The notes beneath the pieces were generated by a model that did no database searches, was not told where the DNA came from, and saw nothing but the letters and a program-made list of their open reading frames with translations. Made by a program: the position numbers and the translations under genes. From positions 1 through 64,000 of the forward strand of contig NZ_SRLD01000029.1 of NCBI RefSeq assembly GCF_004745955.1: 64,000 nucleotides of DNA, given 5' to 3'. Below are positions 16,965 through 26,446 of the stretch, piece by piece; the stretch's first letter is position 1, and each line of letters opens with the position of its first letter. The stretch comes from Hymenobacter elongatus (GTDB lineage: Bacteria; Bacteroidota; Bacteroidia; Cytophagales; Hymenobacteraceae).

Positions 16965-18329
16965 TCAGTTGCGCACGACGCGCTTTACGATGCTGCCAGC
17001 GCTGGTTTGCAGGCGCACCGTGTACACGCCCGCTTGCAGACTGCTCAGATCGAGCTGGGTGCTGAGCTGGCCGGCCTGGGGCCGGGCCGTGAACTGCTGC
17101 ACGAGCTGGCCCAGGGCATTGCGCACTTCGCCCGTGGCAGCTTCGGTGCCGGACACATCGGCTACGGCCAGCGTTACGAGGCCAGCGGCGGGGTTAGGGT
17201 AGAGCGTGGCGCGGGCTTCCAGGGCCGCGTTGCGAGCTGCAGCCAGCGTGATGGTCTGGAAGTTGGAGTAGTTGGAGCGGAACTCGTTAGTATACTGACG
17301 CTGGCCGTTGTCGAAGCGCTGATGCACCTTGCGCAGCACCACGTTATTGGCATTGTAGAACAGCAGGTTACGGTCGCCGTACTCTAGGCGCCAGGCGTTG
17401 TTCACCCACTGTTCTTCCGTGAAGCCCAGCTCGTTGCCGTAATTGTCATACGGTTCAGAAATGCGGTAGTCATTCACCCAGGCTGTGCCGTCGTAGGATT
17501 GTATGGTGCTTAGAATGGTACCATTGGCGCTGTACATGATGTTGTAGCGCTCCATGTCCATGAAGCTGGTGCCGTCGTATTCCTGTGTGCGGAAAGAAGC
17601 GGGCTTGCGGCTGGCCCAGTCGTACCACACCACGTCGAGCGAGAGCACCCTGTTCTGCCAGGCGCCGTTTTCCCATTCCTGAAACAGGGCGCTGCTCCAT
17701 TGCCCGTTGGTGAAGGTGTACACCGTGCGCTGTTCGTTCACGAACAACCCCTTGTCATACTCCTTGCGGATCTCCTCCGTCACTACGCCGGCCGCATTGT
17801 AGGCATACACGACCTGAGTGCCGAAATCCGTAGTCCAGGTGCTGCCGTTCCAGGTCTGGCTCAGGTACCCGGTTTCGTTGCCGTAGGCGTCGTAGCTGGT
17901 GGTGTAGCGGTTGTTATTTTCCCAGGCGTTGTTGTTCCAGTTCTGGTAGGTAGTGGCCGTAGGCCGGCCCTTGATGTCGTAGGCCAACAGAAGCCGGCTA
18001 CTGGGCAGCGAGGTGGCCGAATCCTGCGAAACGATTTGCGTAGGGCGGCCACCGGCATCGTAGGTATACAGATCTTTACTTGCCGGCTCCCATTGGTTAC
18101 TGGATGTGCCCCAGTAATAATTCACGCTCTGGCTGGGGCGTACCACAGTAGTGTTGATACCGCGCAGGGCATTGGCAATGGGGCTGCTGGGAGCGGTATG
18201 CGCCGGGCGGCTCAGCGTCAGGGGCGTGGCCGCTGGCCGGGTCGAAACCGATTGGGCTTGCAGGCCGGCAGTGGTGAGGGCCAGCAGCCCCAGGGCCGCC
18301 AGAAAAATCTTTCGTGGAGAAATAGGCAT
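16965..18329 (-). CDS. Type IX secretion cargo protein, copy 2
   Basis: 454 residues from ATG at 18329; signal peptide to about residue 26 (ending LQAQS). It has the same architecture as copy 1: a repeat-rich middle (TYDAGGRPTQIV, SYDAYGNETGYL and similar units) and a T9SS sorting domain with LYPNPA and VKRVVRN. The C-terminal ~110 residues are nearly identical to copy 1, while the middle has diverged clearly. The two genes are a tandem duplication. The ligand or function of the repeat region is unknown. Confidence 0.85.
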   Translation of the reverse strand: MPISPRKIFLAALGLLALTTAGLQAQSVSTRPAATPLTLSRPAHTAPSSPIANALRGINTTVVRPSQSVNYYWGTSSNQWEPASKDLYTYDAGGRPTQIVSQDSATSLPSSRLLLAYDIKGRPTATTYQNWNNNAWENNNRYTTSYDAYGNETGYLSQTWNGSTWTTDFGTQVVYAYNAAGVVTEEIRKEYDKGLFVNEQRTVYTFTNGQWSSALFQEWENGAWQNRVLSLDVVWYDWASRKPASFRTQEYDGTSFMDMERYNIMYSANGTILSTIQSYDGTAWVNDYRISEPYDNYGNELGFTEEQWVNNAWRLEYGDRNLLFYNANNVVLRKVHQRFDNGQRQYTNEFRSNYSNFQTITLAAARNAALEARATLYPNPAAGLVTLAVADVSGTEAATGEVRNALGQLVQQFTARPQAGQLSTQLDLSSLQAGVYTVRLQTSAGSIVKRVVRN

Positions 18330-18484
18330 AAAGTAAATAAATGGGGTGAGAGAATGTACTACTGAGACAAGTGCCACCGCAGAGGTTGCGTGTGGTGGCG
18401 GGGAAAGGATAGAATGCTAGACTACCGCCCGAGTAACGGCCCGTGCAGTACCGAAAGATACAGATGCAACTTCAATTTGAGAAC

Positions 18485-18520
18485 AAAAAAAGCCGGCCTG
18501 CTTCAGCAGACCGGCTTTTT
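18485..18520 (-). terminator. Terminator of the membrane protein gene
   Basis: AAAAAGCCGGCCTGCT/AGCAGACCGGCTTTTT stem with one G-U pair, 26 bp past the stop at 18546. Confidence 0.88.
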
Positions 18521-18545
18521 GTTAGCCTGAAACCTAACCGCCTGA

Positions 18546-18998
18546 CTAGCGGTGAAAAAACGGCAGATGACTGAATTTCACCGTGAGCAGCGTGAGGGTG
18601 AAACCCCAGAACAGGGCACTCCAGAGCATGTGCAGCAGAATCCGCAGACGCGGCACGTGCAGCTGCGTGGCAATGACGGTGCCGCCAATGGGACTGAACA
18701 GAATGGGGGTGAGAAAAGCAATGCCCGGCATGCCAAAGCGCCGAAAAATGCCCACGATGCGGCGGCTGCGCTTGCTAAAGAGAGGCTTGCCTTTCGTTTC
18801 GCGGCGCTGGCGCATGTGCAGGGCCCACATACGGCCCACGCTTGACACCAATGCCACGCTGGTCATCATGCCCGCCACGGTAAGGCCCAGAGTCTGGACA
18901 AAGGGCAGACCCAGTGATATTCCCGCCAGCGGCCCGGCGAAAAACTTGACCATGCTCAGCAGGAAAACGGAGGCGTACTTGGCGAAATAAGGTAACAC
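18546..18998 (-). CDS. Small integral membrane protein (small multidrug export-like)
   Basis: 150 residues with hydrophobic segments near 5-25, 30-55, 92-115 and 122-142. The RFGMPGIAFLTPILFSPIGGTVIA stretch resembles the COG2426 / small multidrug export family, but this is recalled similarity and weak. The start is GTG at 18998. A near-consensus -7 element (TATCTTTA, 19031-19038) lies about 33 bp upstream. It is probably a single gene. Confidence 0.6.
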   Translation of the reverse strand: MLPYFAKYASVFLLSMVKFFAGPLAGISLGLPFVQTLGLTVAGMMTSVALVSSVGRMWALHMRQRRETKGKPLFSKRSRRIVGIFRRFGMPGIAFLTPILFSPIGGTVIATQLHVPRLRILLHMLWSALFWGFTLTLLTVKFSHLPFFHR

Positions 18999-19083
18999 GG
19001 CGTTTGCGGAGCTAAGAAAAACGGGAGGCGTAAAGATAACACGTAAGCGCCGGCCGGTTTGGTTCCGCGTCGTTACCGGGGTG

Positions 19084-19767
19084 TTACAGTTTGCTGCCGT
19101 ACGATAGGTCGCCGGCGTCGCCGAGGCCGGGCACGATATAGGCCTGCTCGTTGAGGTGGTCGTCGACGGCGGCTACCCACAGCGTGGCCTCGGGGATTTC
19201 ACGCGTCACGTATTCCACGCCTTCGGGGCTGGCAATAACGGCGGCAATATGCACCTGCCGGGGCTGGCCGAAGCGCAGCATGGCCCGGTAGGTTTGCACC
19301 AGCGACTTACCGCTAGCCAGCATGGGGTCCACCAGAATCAAGACCCGCTCGTCGAGGTTGGGAGCCGAGAGGTAGTCGACCTGCACCTGCACCTGCGAGG
19401 TGCCTTCGATGCGGTAAGCAGCGGCAAAGGCGCTGGGCGACTGGTCGAAGTAGTTCAGAAAGCCCTGGTGAAACGGCAGGCCCGCGCGCAGCACCGTGGC
19501 CAGCACCGGAAAGTCGCGCAGCTGCTTGCTGCTGGATTCGCCCAGCGGAGTTTTCACGGTTTTCTCGGTGTAGCTGAGCTGGGAGCTGATGCGGTAGGCC
19601 ATAATTTCGCCCAAGCGCTGGAGGTTGCGGCGAAAGCGCAGACTGTCGCGCTGCACATCCACGTCGCGCAGCTCGGCCAGGAAATGGTTGGCAATGGAGG
19701 GCTCGGCGCACACAATATGGACGCGGTCGGAAGAATTCACGGCGGAGGAGGGCTTTAGCGTTTCCAT
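19084..19767 (-). CDS. upp: Uracil phosphoribosyltransferase
   Basis: 227 residues. The PRPP-binding loop LILVDPMLASGKSLVQTY, the VLRAGLPFHQGFLNYF segment and the uracil-binding C-terminus YIVPGLGDAGDLSYG identify Upp. It converts uracil plus PRPP to UMP in pyrimidine salvage. The start at 19767 overlaps the end of the GNAT-like gene by 13 bp, so translation may be coupled. Confidence 0.95.
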   Translation of the reverse strand: METLKPSSAVNSSDRVHIVCAEPSIANHFLAELRDVDVQRDSLRFRRNLQRLGEIMAYRISSQLSYTEKTVKTPLGESSSKQLRDFPVLATVLRAGLPFHQGFLNYFDQSPSAFAAAYRIEGTSQVQVQVDYLSAPNLDERVLILVDPMLASGKSLVQTYRAMLRFGQPRQVHIAAVIASPEGVEYVTREIPEATLWVAAVDDHLNEQAYIVPGLGDAGDLSYGSKL

Positions 19768-20762
19768 AACAGATACCAGGGCTGACGGGGTTTGGTGAGG
19801 GCCGCGTAGGGAACGGGCTGCGCCCCGAAGTTGGCGAAAAAACGGGCAATCGACGGAATCATGCCGCCTTCAAAGTCGAGCACGAGGCCAGGCGAGGCCG
19901 CGTATGCCCGGATAGCATAGTCGAGCAGCACTATGGGTGCCGCTACTTTTTTGCCGGCCGGCGAGGCGGCGGCAAACAGGTAAATAAGCACCCGTGGCGT
20001 GCTGACGAACAACGCCCCGGCCAGCAGCTCGTCGGTGTGGGGGCTCTTTACTTCCAGAATCCGAATCTGCCCCAGCTTCTGCAGACTGACCGTAAGCGCC
20101 TGCAGCTGCCGGTAGTGCCGCGCTCTGAGGCCGGCCACTTCGCCACCCTTATGCTGCTGAAACAAAGCCAGCAACTCGGCTATTGAGCTACTTTCCGACA
20201 CTCGCAGCGGCAGCTCCTGCTGCTGGCTGATGCGCAGACGGCGGCGGTAGTCGGCCGCGTAGCCTTTCCGCAGCGTTTCATAGTCGGTGGCCAGCGGCAG
20301 GCAATACGTTTGCCGGGTCGTCACGCGGAAGACGTCAGTCGCAGCCGGTACCGGATTGCCTGTGTTCAGCTGGAGATAGAACTGAGAGAAGCGTCCGGCC
20401 GCCACGGCTACGTATTCCTCGACTCGGCGGTGCTGGCTGGCGGCGGTGGTCAGCAAACCCAACTGCTGGGTAAAGGCCGGCTGGTGTACCTGCCGGCCCC
20501 AGGGGCGGCGCTTTACCGGCAGCGGCAGCACGGACAAGTACCGGCCTGAGCCTGCCTCCAGCTCCACTACGGCATCCCAGCGGCCGGCCGTGGCGTGCAG
20601 CCAGGCCGTGTGGGCGTAGGGCACGGCTTGCGCGGCGGCAGCCACGCAATCATCCCAGGCAGCCAAGTCGAGGTGAGTAAAAGGCAGGTAAACTAAGGAC
20701 AAGGCGAGTAGCTGAAAACGAGTGGCACCGTAAAAGTAGGGCAATCCGGCCGGCACCCGCAC
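19755..20762 (-). CDS. GNAT/FemAB-like acyltransferase
   Basis: 335 residues from GTG at 20762; no ATG is available and a TTG about 20 codons further on, just before the conserved-looking YLPFTHLDLAAWD, is an alternative. The two-lobed layout with QLGLLTT, DYRRRLRISQQQELPL in the middle and ALFVSTPRVLIYLFAAASPAGKKVAAPIVLLDYAI and DFEGGMIPSIARFFANFGAQ at the end is that of the GNAT/BioF2-like acetyltransferases of Bacteroidota. The substrate is unknown. It is translationally coupled to upp by a 13-bp overlap. Confidence 0.75.
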   Translation of the reverse strand: MRVPAGLPYFYGATRFQLLALSLVYLPFTHLDLAAWDDCVAAAAQAVPYAHTAWLHATAGRWDAVVELEAGSGRYLSVLPLPVKRRPWGRQVHQPAFTQQLGLLTTAASQHRRVEEYVAVAAGRFSQFYLQLNTGNPVPAATDVFRVTTRQTYCLPLATDYETLRKGYAADYRRRLRISQQQELPLRVSESSSIAELLALFQQHKGGEVAGLRARHYRQLQALTVSLQKLGQIRILEVKSPHTDELLAGALFVSTPRVLIYLFAAASPAGKKVAAPIVLLDYAIRAYAASPGLVLDFEGGMIPSIARFFANFGAQPVPYAALTKPRQPWYLLWKR

Positions 20763-20861
20763 TTAGGTTCGTTGCCGCAAGGGCGCTAATCTGCGTATGT
20801 GCGAAACCGACCTGCGGTGTTCCTTTTCCTGCCTGGCCCCAACTCCCACCGTCGAACTGCG

Positions 20862-20869
20862 TAGGTTTG
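20862..20869 (+). promoter_or_regulatory. -7 element of the Wzi-like gene
   Basis: TAGGTTTG lies 41 bp before the ATG at 20911, giving a leader of about 35 nt. Confidence 0.55.
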
Positions 20870-20910
20870 CCCCGCCGGGCGTCCGAACAGAAGCGCGGCC
20901 TCCCGTTCTT

Positions 20911-22794
20911 ATGAAGAAACCGCTAATTTTTTTATTATCTGCGCTGGGCCTGCTGACGGGCCGCGCCGTGGCTCAAACGACTCCGCCGCCCGCCAAGGAT
21001 CCGGACGCGGTGTGGCTGATCTTTGATCATCCCGTTAAGAGCAAGGAAGCTAAGCCGGACGCGCCGACAACCAATGCCCCCGCTCCGGTAGCAAGCCCCG
21101 TAGTCGGCGACCTACCCACTGTCAGCCAACGCCAGCGCTCCCGCAGCACACAAGGCAGCACCTACGTGCCGCTCGACCAGGATGTGTACCGTCTCATTGA
21201 CCGCTACGCTATAAAATACGGTCCCGACTCGCTCCATGACCCCTACACGGCCGTGCGGCCTTATCACCGGGCGGGTATTGCCCGGTTGGCCGAGCGAATA
21301 ACAAGTGACAGCGCTACTGCAGTTCCGCTCTCAGCCGCTGACCGCTTCAACGCTGAATATCTGCTGCGCGACAACTGGAACTACTCTGGCCCGGGCGCGG
21401 CCCTGAACGAAAGCAACAAGAGCTTTCTGAGCTACTTTTACCGTAATCAGTCCGACCTGTTTCACGTCGAGACGCCCGACTTCACGCTGCGCGTGAACCC
21501 GGTAGTACACTTCCAGGCCGGCAAGGATACCGAAAGTGACGGGCTGCGCTATATCAACACCCGGGGCCTGCAAGTCGAAGGCACCGTGGATGGGAGACTA
21601 GGCTTTTACACCTTCGTGGCCGACAACCAGATGGCCGTGCCTGCCTACGTGCAAAACCGCGTGGTGCGCGACACCATTGTGCCGCACGAGGGCTACTGGA
21701 AGTATTACAAGGGTAAAACCGACCAGTACGACTTCCTCTCGGCTCGCGGCTACCTGACCTACGCGGCCACGAAGCACATTAACGTGCAGCTGGGCCACGA
21801 CCGGAATTTTATTGGCAACGGGTACCGGTCCCTGATTCTGTCGGACTATTCGGCTCCGTACTTTTTCCTGAAGCTCAATACGCGCGTCTGGAAATTCAAC
21901 TATCAAAACCTGTTTGCCGAACTCACCGCCGACCGCAGGGAAGCCGACCAAGTGTACCCCAAAAAGTACATGGCTCTGCACCACCTGAGTCTCGACGTAA
22001 CGTCGGATTTCAACGTAGGCGTATTTGAATCGGTCATGTTTTCGCGGGGCAAAGGGCGCTTCGAGCTACAGTACCTGAACCCGATTATCTTCTACCGCAG
22101 CGTCGAGCAGCAAATTGGCTCCGAAGACAACGCCATTTTGGGGCTGGATTTTAAGTGGAACGTGCTGCGGCGCGGCCAGATTTACGGCCAGGTAGTGCTC
22201 GATGAACTGGTGGTTAGTCAGATTCGCTCCGGCAACGGCTGGTGGGCCAACAAGCAGGCTTTCCAAATCGGCGGTAAATACATCGACGTGGCCGGCATTC
22301 GCAATCTGGATGTGCAGGCGGAGTTCAACTACATCCGCCCCTACACCTACCAGCACGAAGACCAGTACCGCAACTACCAGCACTACCAGCAGCCCCTGGC
22401 TCACCCCATGGGAGCCAACCTGTATGAGTTGCTGGGCATCGTAAGCTACCAGCCCCTGCCCCGCCTCAACCTCGTAGCCAAGGGTTTTTATACCAAGCAG
22501 GGCCTCGACAACGAGCCTGCCGTGGACCCCGAGCTGAACTACGGCGGCAACGTGCTCAAACCCTACACTACCCGCGTGCAGGAGTTCGGCAACACCGTGG
22601 GCCAGGGCAACACTACCAACCTCCTGCATGGCGACCTGACGGCCAGCTACCAGGTGAAGCACAACCTGTGGCTGGATGCCAAGCAGATCGTGCGCCGCCA
22701 GACCGGCGACGCTACGGCCATCGGCAACGGCACGGCGGCCTTTAGCTCCGTGTCGCTGCGCTGGAATATCGCGCAACGTTTGCACGAGTTTTAA
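20911..22794 (+). CDS. Wzi-like outer membrane beta-barrel protein
   Basis: 627 residues from ATG at 20911; the longer frame from 20797 lacks a signal peptide and covers the promoter. A signal peptide (to about residue 22) and a linker precede a domain with alternating amphipathic strands and many aromatic girdle residues. GHDRNFIGNGYRSLILSD and the FNYQNLFAELT strand resemble the capsule-assembly Wzi and gliding-related barrel proteins of Bacteroidota. It probably sits in the outer membrane and handles surface polysaccharide. The exact role is inferred from family resemblance. Confidence 0.75.
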   Translation: MKKPLIFLLSALGLLTGRAVAQTTPPPAKDPDAVWLIFDHPVKSKEAKPDAPTTNAPAPVASPVVGDLPTVSQRQRSRSTQGSTYVPLDQDVYRLIDRYAIKYGPDSLHDPYTAVRPYHRAGIARLAERITSDSATAVPLSAADRFNAEYLLRDNWNYSGPGAALNESNKSFLSYFYRNQSDLFHVETPDFTLRVNPVVHFQAGKDTESDGLRYINTRGLQVEGTVDGRLGFYTFVADNQMAVPAYVQNRVVRDTIVPHEGYWKYYKGKTDQYDFLSARGYLTYAATKHINVQLGHDRNFIGNGYRSLILSDYSAPYFFLKLNTRVWKFNYQNLFAELTADRREADQVYPKKYMALHHLSLDVTSDFNVGVFESVMFSRGKGRFELQYLNPIIFYRSVEQQIGSEDNAILGLDFKWNVLRRGQIYGQVVLDELVVSQIRSGNGWWANKQAFQIGGKYIDVAGIRNLDVQAEFNYIRPYTYQHEDQYRNYQHYQQPLAHPMGANLYELLGIVSYQPLPRLNLVAKGFYTKQGLDNEPAVDPELNYGGNVLKPYTTRVQEFGNTVGQGNTTNLLHGDLTASYQVKHNLWLDAKQIVRRQTGDATAIGNGTAAFSSVSLRWNIAQRLHEF

Positions 22795-22812
22795 GCCCCG
22801 TTCTTTGCTTCT

Positions 22813-23172
22813 GTGCGCCACGACCCCGCCGCCCTGCTGCTGTACTGCCCCATCGATCAGCAGGAGCTGGATTTGATAGCCGCTGCCAACTGGCTGGCGT
22901 TTCCGCCGCGCCTGCCCGAGCAGCCGTTTTTTTACCCGGTGCTGCATGCGGCCTACGCCACCCAGATTGCCCGCGACGGGAATGTGCCCTACTACGGCAT
23001 CGGCTATGTGGTGCGCTTCGCCGTGGAGGCCGACTACGCCGCGACGTTCCCGGTGCAGAACGTGGGCGGCCCCGACCAGGAGCAACTCTGGGTACCGGCC
23101 GCAGAGCTGGCCGATTTCAACCAGCATCTGCTGGGCCAGATTGAGGTCGTAGCCGTCTTCAGTGCCCCGTAG
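22813..23172 (+). CDS. Small ADP-ribosylation/crystallin J1-like protein
   Basis: 119 residues from GTG at 22813, 18 bp after the Wzi-like gene. The LPEQPFFYPVLHAAYATQIA, VPYYGIGYVVRF and QELWVPAAEL-type segments match a small family that databases label ADP-ribosylation/crystallin J1, found in many proteobacteria and Bacteroidota. The function is not established, and the label does not prove ADP-ribose chemistry. There is no signal peptide, so it is cytoplasmic. Confidence 0.7.
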   Translation: MRHDPAALLLYCPIDQQELDLIAAANWLAFPPRLPEQPFFYPVLHAAYATQIARDGNVPYYGIGYVVRFAVEADYAATFPVQNVGGPDQEQLWVPAAELADFNQHLLGQIEVVAVFSAP

Positions 23173-23216
23173 CGGGCTGTAGCCGGAGCGGCCGGTCCGC
23201 AACCGGAATCCGGGGT

Positions 23217-23224
23217 TACCTTTG
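23217..23224 (+). promoter_or_regulatory. -7 element directly before the ABC exporter start
   Basis: TACCTTTG ends 8 bp before the ATG at 23233. The usual distance puts the transcript start within 0-3 nt of the ATG, so the mRNA would be leaderless or nearly so. Confidence 0.55.
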
Positions 23225-23232
23225 CAGCCCTC

Positions 23233-25071
23233 ATGAAAACCTACCTCCGCATTTTGCAGTATGCCCGGCCCTTCGCCGATTTTCTGCCGCTATACCTGCT
23301 CTACACCGTGTTGGGCATCTTTTTCGGCATTGGCAACATTGCGTTGATGATACCGATGCTGGACGTGCTGTTTGAAAAAACCAGCAAGCACCAAGGCCCG
23401 GCTACCCTACCCGACTTTGCTCCGACTCTGGAGTATATCACCAGCACGTTCTACTACTACTTCGCCCAGATTATTGCCGACTATGGCAAGCTGGGGGCGC
23501 TGCTGTTTGTGTGTCTGGTGCTGGTGTCATCGGTGTTTTTCAGCAACGTCTTCCGCTACCTGAGCCTGCGCATCGCAGCCCGCGTCCGGTCCCGCGTGAT
23601 TCGCAACCTGCGCCGTGACCTCTACAATCGAGTCATTCAGTTGCAGCTGGGCTACTTTTCCACCGGGCGCAAGGGCGACATGATGTCGCGCTTCACCAAC
23701 GATGTGCAGGAAGTGGAAATTTCGGTGGTCAACACGCTGCAGGGCGTCATTCGGGACCCGCTCTACATCGTGGCCTACTTCGTGGTGTTGTTTTCCTTTT
23801 CCACTCGGCTCACGCTGTTTTCGCTGGTGCTACTTCCCATTTCGGGCGGCATGATTGCGGCGCTGGCCAAACGCCTGCGCACCCAGGCCAAAACCAGCCA
23901 AAGCACCTTGGGCTCCATGATGTCGGTCATTGATGAGACGCTGGGCGGTATTCGCGTCATCAAAGCCTTTAATGCCCAGGAATACATCAAAGGCAAATTT
24001 GAGAACCAGAACGACCAGTACGCCCGCACCTCGCGCCGCATCGATAATATTCGTGACCTGGCTTCCCCCTTTTCCGAATTTGCCGGGGTCATGGTCGTGG
24101 CGGGCTTGCTTTACTTCGGCGGCACGCTCATTCTGGGTGGCACTTCCGATTTGGACGCGGCTGCTTTCATTGCCTACATCATCATGTTTTCGCAGGTGCT
24201 CACGCCGGCCAAGTCGTTGTCGTCGTCGTTTGGCAATATTCAGCGGGGGCTGGTGGCCGGCGAGCGGGTACTCAGTATCATCGACACCCAACCCGCTATT
24301 CGGGACAAGCCCGATGCCCAAATCCTGCCCGACTTCCGGCACCAGATTGAGCTGCGCGACCTGCAGTTCGGCTACGGCGACCAGCCCGTGCTGCAGGACA
24401 TCAACCTCATCATTGAGAAGGGCAAAACCGTGGCATTGGTGGGCCCGTCCGGCGGCGGCAAATCGACGCTGGCCGATCTGCTGCCCCGCTTCTACGACCC
24501 CACCGGCGGCCAGATCATCATCGACGGCCACGAAGTGCGCGACTGCACCATTCACTCCGTGCGCGACCAGATGGGCATTGTAACCCAGGAAAGTATCCTG
24601 TTTAACGACACGATTCTCAACAACATCCGCTTTAACACCCAGGCCACCGATGAGCAGGTGATGGAAGCGGCCAAAATTGCCAACGCCCACGAGTTTATCA
24701 CCCAAGCCCCGGACGGCTATCAGACCATCATCGGCGACCGGGGCAGCCGGCTGTCGGGCGGCCAGCGCCAGCGCCTGAGCATCGCGCGGGCCATTCTGCG
24801 CAACCCGCCCATCCTGATTCTGGACGAAGCCACGTCCGCCCTCGACACCGAATCGGAAAAGCTGGTGCAGGAAGCCCTCACGCGGCTGATGCAGAACCGC
24901 ACCTCCCTCGTCATTGCCCACCGCCTGAGCACCATTCAGCACGCCGACGAAATCGTGGTGCTGCAGCAGGGCCGCATCGTGGAGCGCGGCACCCACGACG
25001 AATTGCTGCGCCGGGAAGGTGGCGTGTACCAGCGTCTTAACACGATGCAAACCAACGGCCTACTCCCCTAG
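23233..25071 (+). CDS. ABC exporter, fused permease and ATPase (MsbA/MdlB type)
   Basis: 612 residues. Residues 1-330 form a six-helix type IV ABC exporter membrane domain; 345-612 are the nucleotide-binding domain. Walker A is GPSGGGKS (404-411), the signature LSGGQRQR begins at about 507, and Walker B is ILILDEATSALD, followed by the H-loop (IAHRLS). Half-transporters of this type dimerise and move lipids, lipid A or drugs outward. The substrate is not shown. It is probably a single gene with its own promoter. Confidence 0.93.
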   Translation: MKTYLRILQYARPFADFLPLYLLYTVLGIFFGIGNIALMIPMLDVLFEKTSKHQGPATLPDFAPTLEYITSTFYYYFAQIIADYGKLGALLFVCLVLVSSVFFSNVFRYLSLRIAARVRSRVIRNLRRDLYNRVIQLQLGYFSTGRKGDMMSRFTNDVQEVEISVVNTLQGVIRDPLYIVAYFVVLFSFSTRLTLFSLVLLPISGGMIAALAKRLRTQAKTSQSTLGSMMSVIDETLGGIRVIKAFNAQEYIKGKFENQNDQYARTSRRIDNIRDLASPFSEFAGVMVVAGLLYFGGTLILGGTSDLDAAAFIAYIIMFSQVLTPAKSLSSSFGNIQRGLVAGERVLSIIDTQPAIRDKPDAQILPDFRHQIELRDLQFGYGDQPVLQDINLIIEKGKTVALVGPSGGGKSTLADLLPRFYDPTGGQIIIDGHEVRDCTIHSVRDQMGIVTQESILFNDTILNNIRFNTQATDEQVMEAAKIANAHEFITQAPDGYQTIIGDRGSRLSGGQRQRLSIARAILRNPPILILDEATSALDTESEKLVQEALTRLMQNRTSLVIAHRLSTIQHADEIVVLQQGRIVERGTHDELLRREGGVYQRLNTMQTNGLLP

Positions 25072-25258
25072 TGCCTCGCGGCGGGCTGCCCGCCCGCTGC
25101 CCACGAGCCCAACTGTAGGGCCCTTGCCTACGTTTATGCCGACGTTGCCGGGCTCCGCCCACGGTTTGGCATTGGCAAAATTCTATATTTAATGCGCCAA
25201 TCAGGCATCCGTGTGGCCCAGCTGCCGGCTTTTCCCGACCTCTAGCTTTTCCTTCCCC

Positions 25259-25792
25259 ATGCTTGCTTTCAAACGCCTGGTTACGATTTTGGTGATGGTG
25301 TACTTGTTGCTGGCGCTGCTCTTCGTCTTCAGCCCCGCCGCCCGCGACACGTTTGCGTCGGCTTTCAACCTGAGTGGCGACGCCGGCCTGGCCACGTTCT
25401 ACAACACGCTATTTCTGGTGGGCGCGGTGCTGCTCGGCTTGCAGCTCGTGGTAGAAAACCTCGACAGCGCTCTGCTGCGCCGGGAAACAGCAGCCTTGAA
25501 CGGCAAAATCAACGAGCTCAAAGCCAAGCTCTACGACCACCAGCTCGACCAGCGCGAGCGGGAATTTCAACAGCGGCCCGCTCCTACTCCCACTACTGTC
25601 GGTGCCACTACCATCTACCAATCGGCCCCTGTGCCGGCTCCAGCCATGCCCACCAGCACGCCGGCCCACGACGTGGAGCATCCTACGTTTCCGCAGTCCG
25701 ACCCCGGCCTGATGAATGCCCCGGTGCAGCAGCCCAACACTATTATTCCACCTTCGCCGCCTACAAGCCTCGACAATCGCGCCGGGGTGTAA
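25259..25792 (+). CDS. Membrane protein with coiled coil and Pro-rich tail
   Basis: 177 residues from ATG at 25259. There are two hydrophobic segments (about 6-26 and 45-65), then a charged stretch (about 70-105) likely to form a coiled coil, then a Pro/Thr-rich disordered tail. I recognise no family. Its TAA stop (25790-25792) is also the start of the -7 promoter element of gmhA. Confidence 0.7.
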   Translation: MLAFKRLVTILVMVYLLLALLFVFSPAARDTFASAFNLSGDAGLATFYNTLFLVGAVLLGLQLVVENLDSALLRRETAALNGKINELKAKLYDHQLDQREREFQQRPAPTPTTVGATTIYQSAPVPAPAMPTSTPAHDVEHPTFPQSDPGLMNAPVQQPNTIIPPSPPTSLDNRAGV

Positions 25793-25797
25793 CTTTG
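25790..25797 (+). promoter_or_regulatory. -7 element of gmhA overlapping the upstream stop codon
   Basis: TAACTTTG: its first three bases are the stop codon of the preceding gene. The GTG start of gmhA is at 25802, which implies a leaderless message. There is no clear TTG at -33. Confidence 0.5.
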
Positions 25798-25801
25798 CTT
25801 C

Positions 25802-26395
25802 GTGACTGCACCGCTGACTGACCTGATTCGCGCTGAGCTGACCGAAGCCCGCACCGTTCTCGACCGTTTTTTGGCTGACCCCGAAAACCTGTCGCGCATC
25901 GAACACGCCGCCCGCCTGATGGCCGATAGCCTACGCCGGGGTGGCAAAATTCTGAGCTGCGGCAACGGTGGCTCGCTCTGCGATGCGCAGCATTTTGCCG
26001 AGGAGCTCAGTGGCCGCTACCGCCTCGACCGGCCCGCGCTGGGTGCTATTGCTCTCACCGAGGCCTCGCACATGAGCTGTGTGGCCAACGACTACGGCTA
26101 CGAGCACGTCTTCAGTCGCTACGTGCAGGCGCTGGGTCGCCCCGGCGACGTGCTGCTGGCCATCAGCACCAGCGGCAACTCGCCCAACGTGCTACGGGCC
26201 GCCGAGGCCGCCCACGCCGCCGGCATGCAGGTAGTGAGCCTGACGGGCAAAGATGGCGGTCTGCTGGCGGCGCTGAGCACCGTCGAAATCCGAGCCCCCC
26301 ACAGCGGCTTTGCCGACCGGGTACAGGAGATTCATATCAAAGCGATTCACATCCTGATTCTGCTTATTGAGCAGTTGGTGGCCGAAGCCAGCTAG
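25802..26395 (+). CDS. gmhA: Sedoheptulose 7-phosphate isomerase
   Basis: 197 residues from GTG at 25802. The SIS-domain motifs [21 protein letters not shown] and [11 protein letters not shown] are those of GmhA, and [15 protein letters not shown] is the C-terminal helix. It converts D-sedoheptulose 7-phosphate to glycero-manno-heptose 7-phosphate, the first step of heptose supply for LPS or S-layer glycans. The other heptose genes are not adjacent. Confidence 0.93.
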   Translation: MTAPLTDLIRAELTEARTVLDRFLADPENLSRIEHAARLMADSLRRGGKILSCGNGGSLCDAQHFAEELSGRYRLDRPALGAIALTEASHMSCVANDYGYEHVFSRYVQALGRPGDVLLAISTSGNSPNVLRAAEAAHAAGMQVVSLTGKDGGLLAALSTVEIRAPHSGFADRVQEIHIKAIHILILLIEQLVAEAS

Positions 26396-26446
26396 CCCGT
26401 AAGTACGCTCCGCACCGGGCTTCCTTTTTTCGTTGCTGCTATTTTG

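Noticed and set aside
23830-25050. 406-codon antisense frame in the ABC exporter gene
   Set aside because: Shadow; the sense frame has all ABC motifs.
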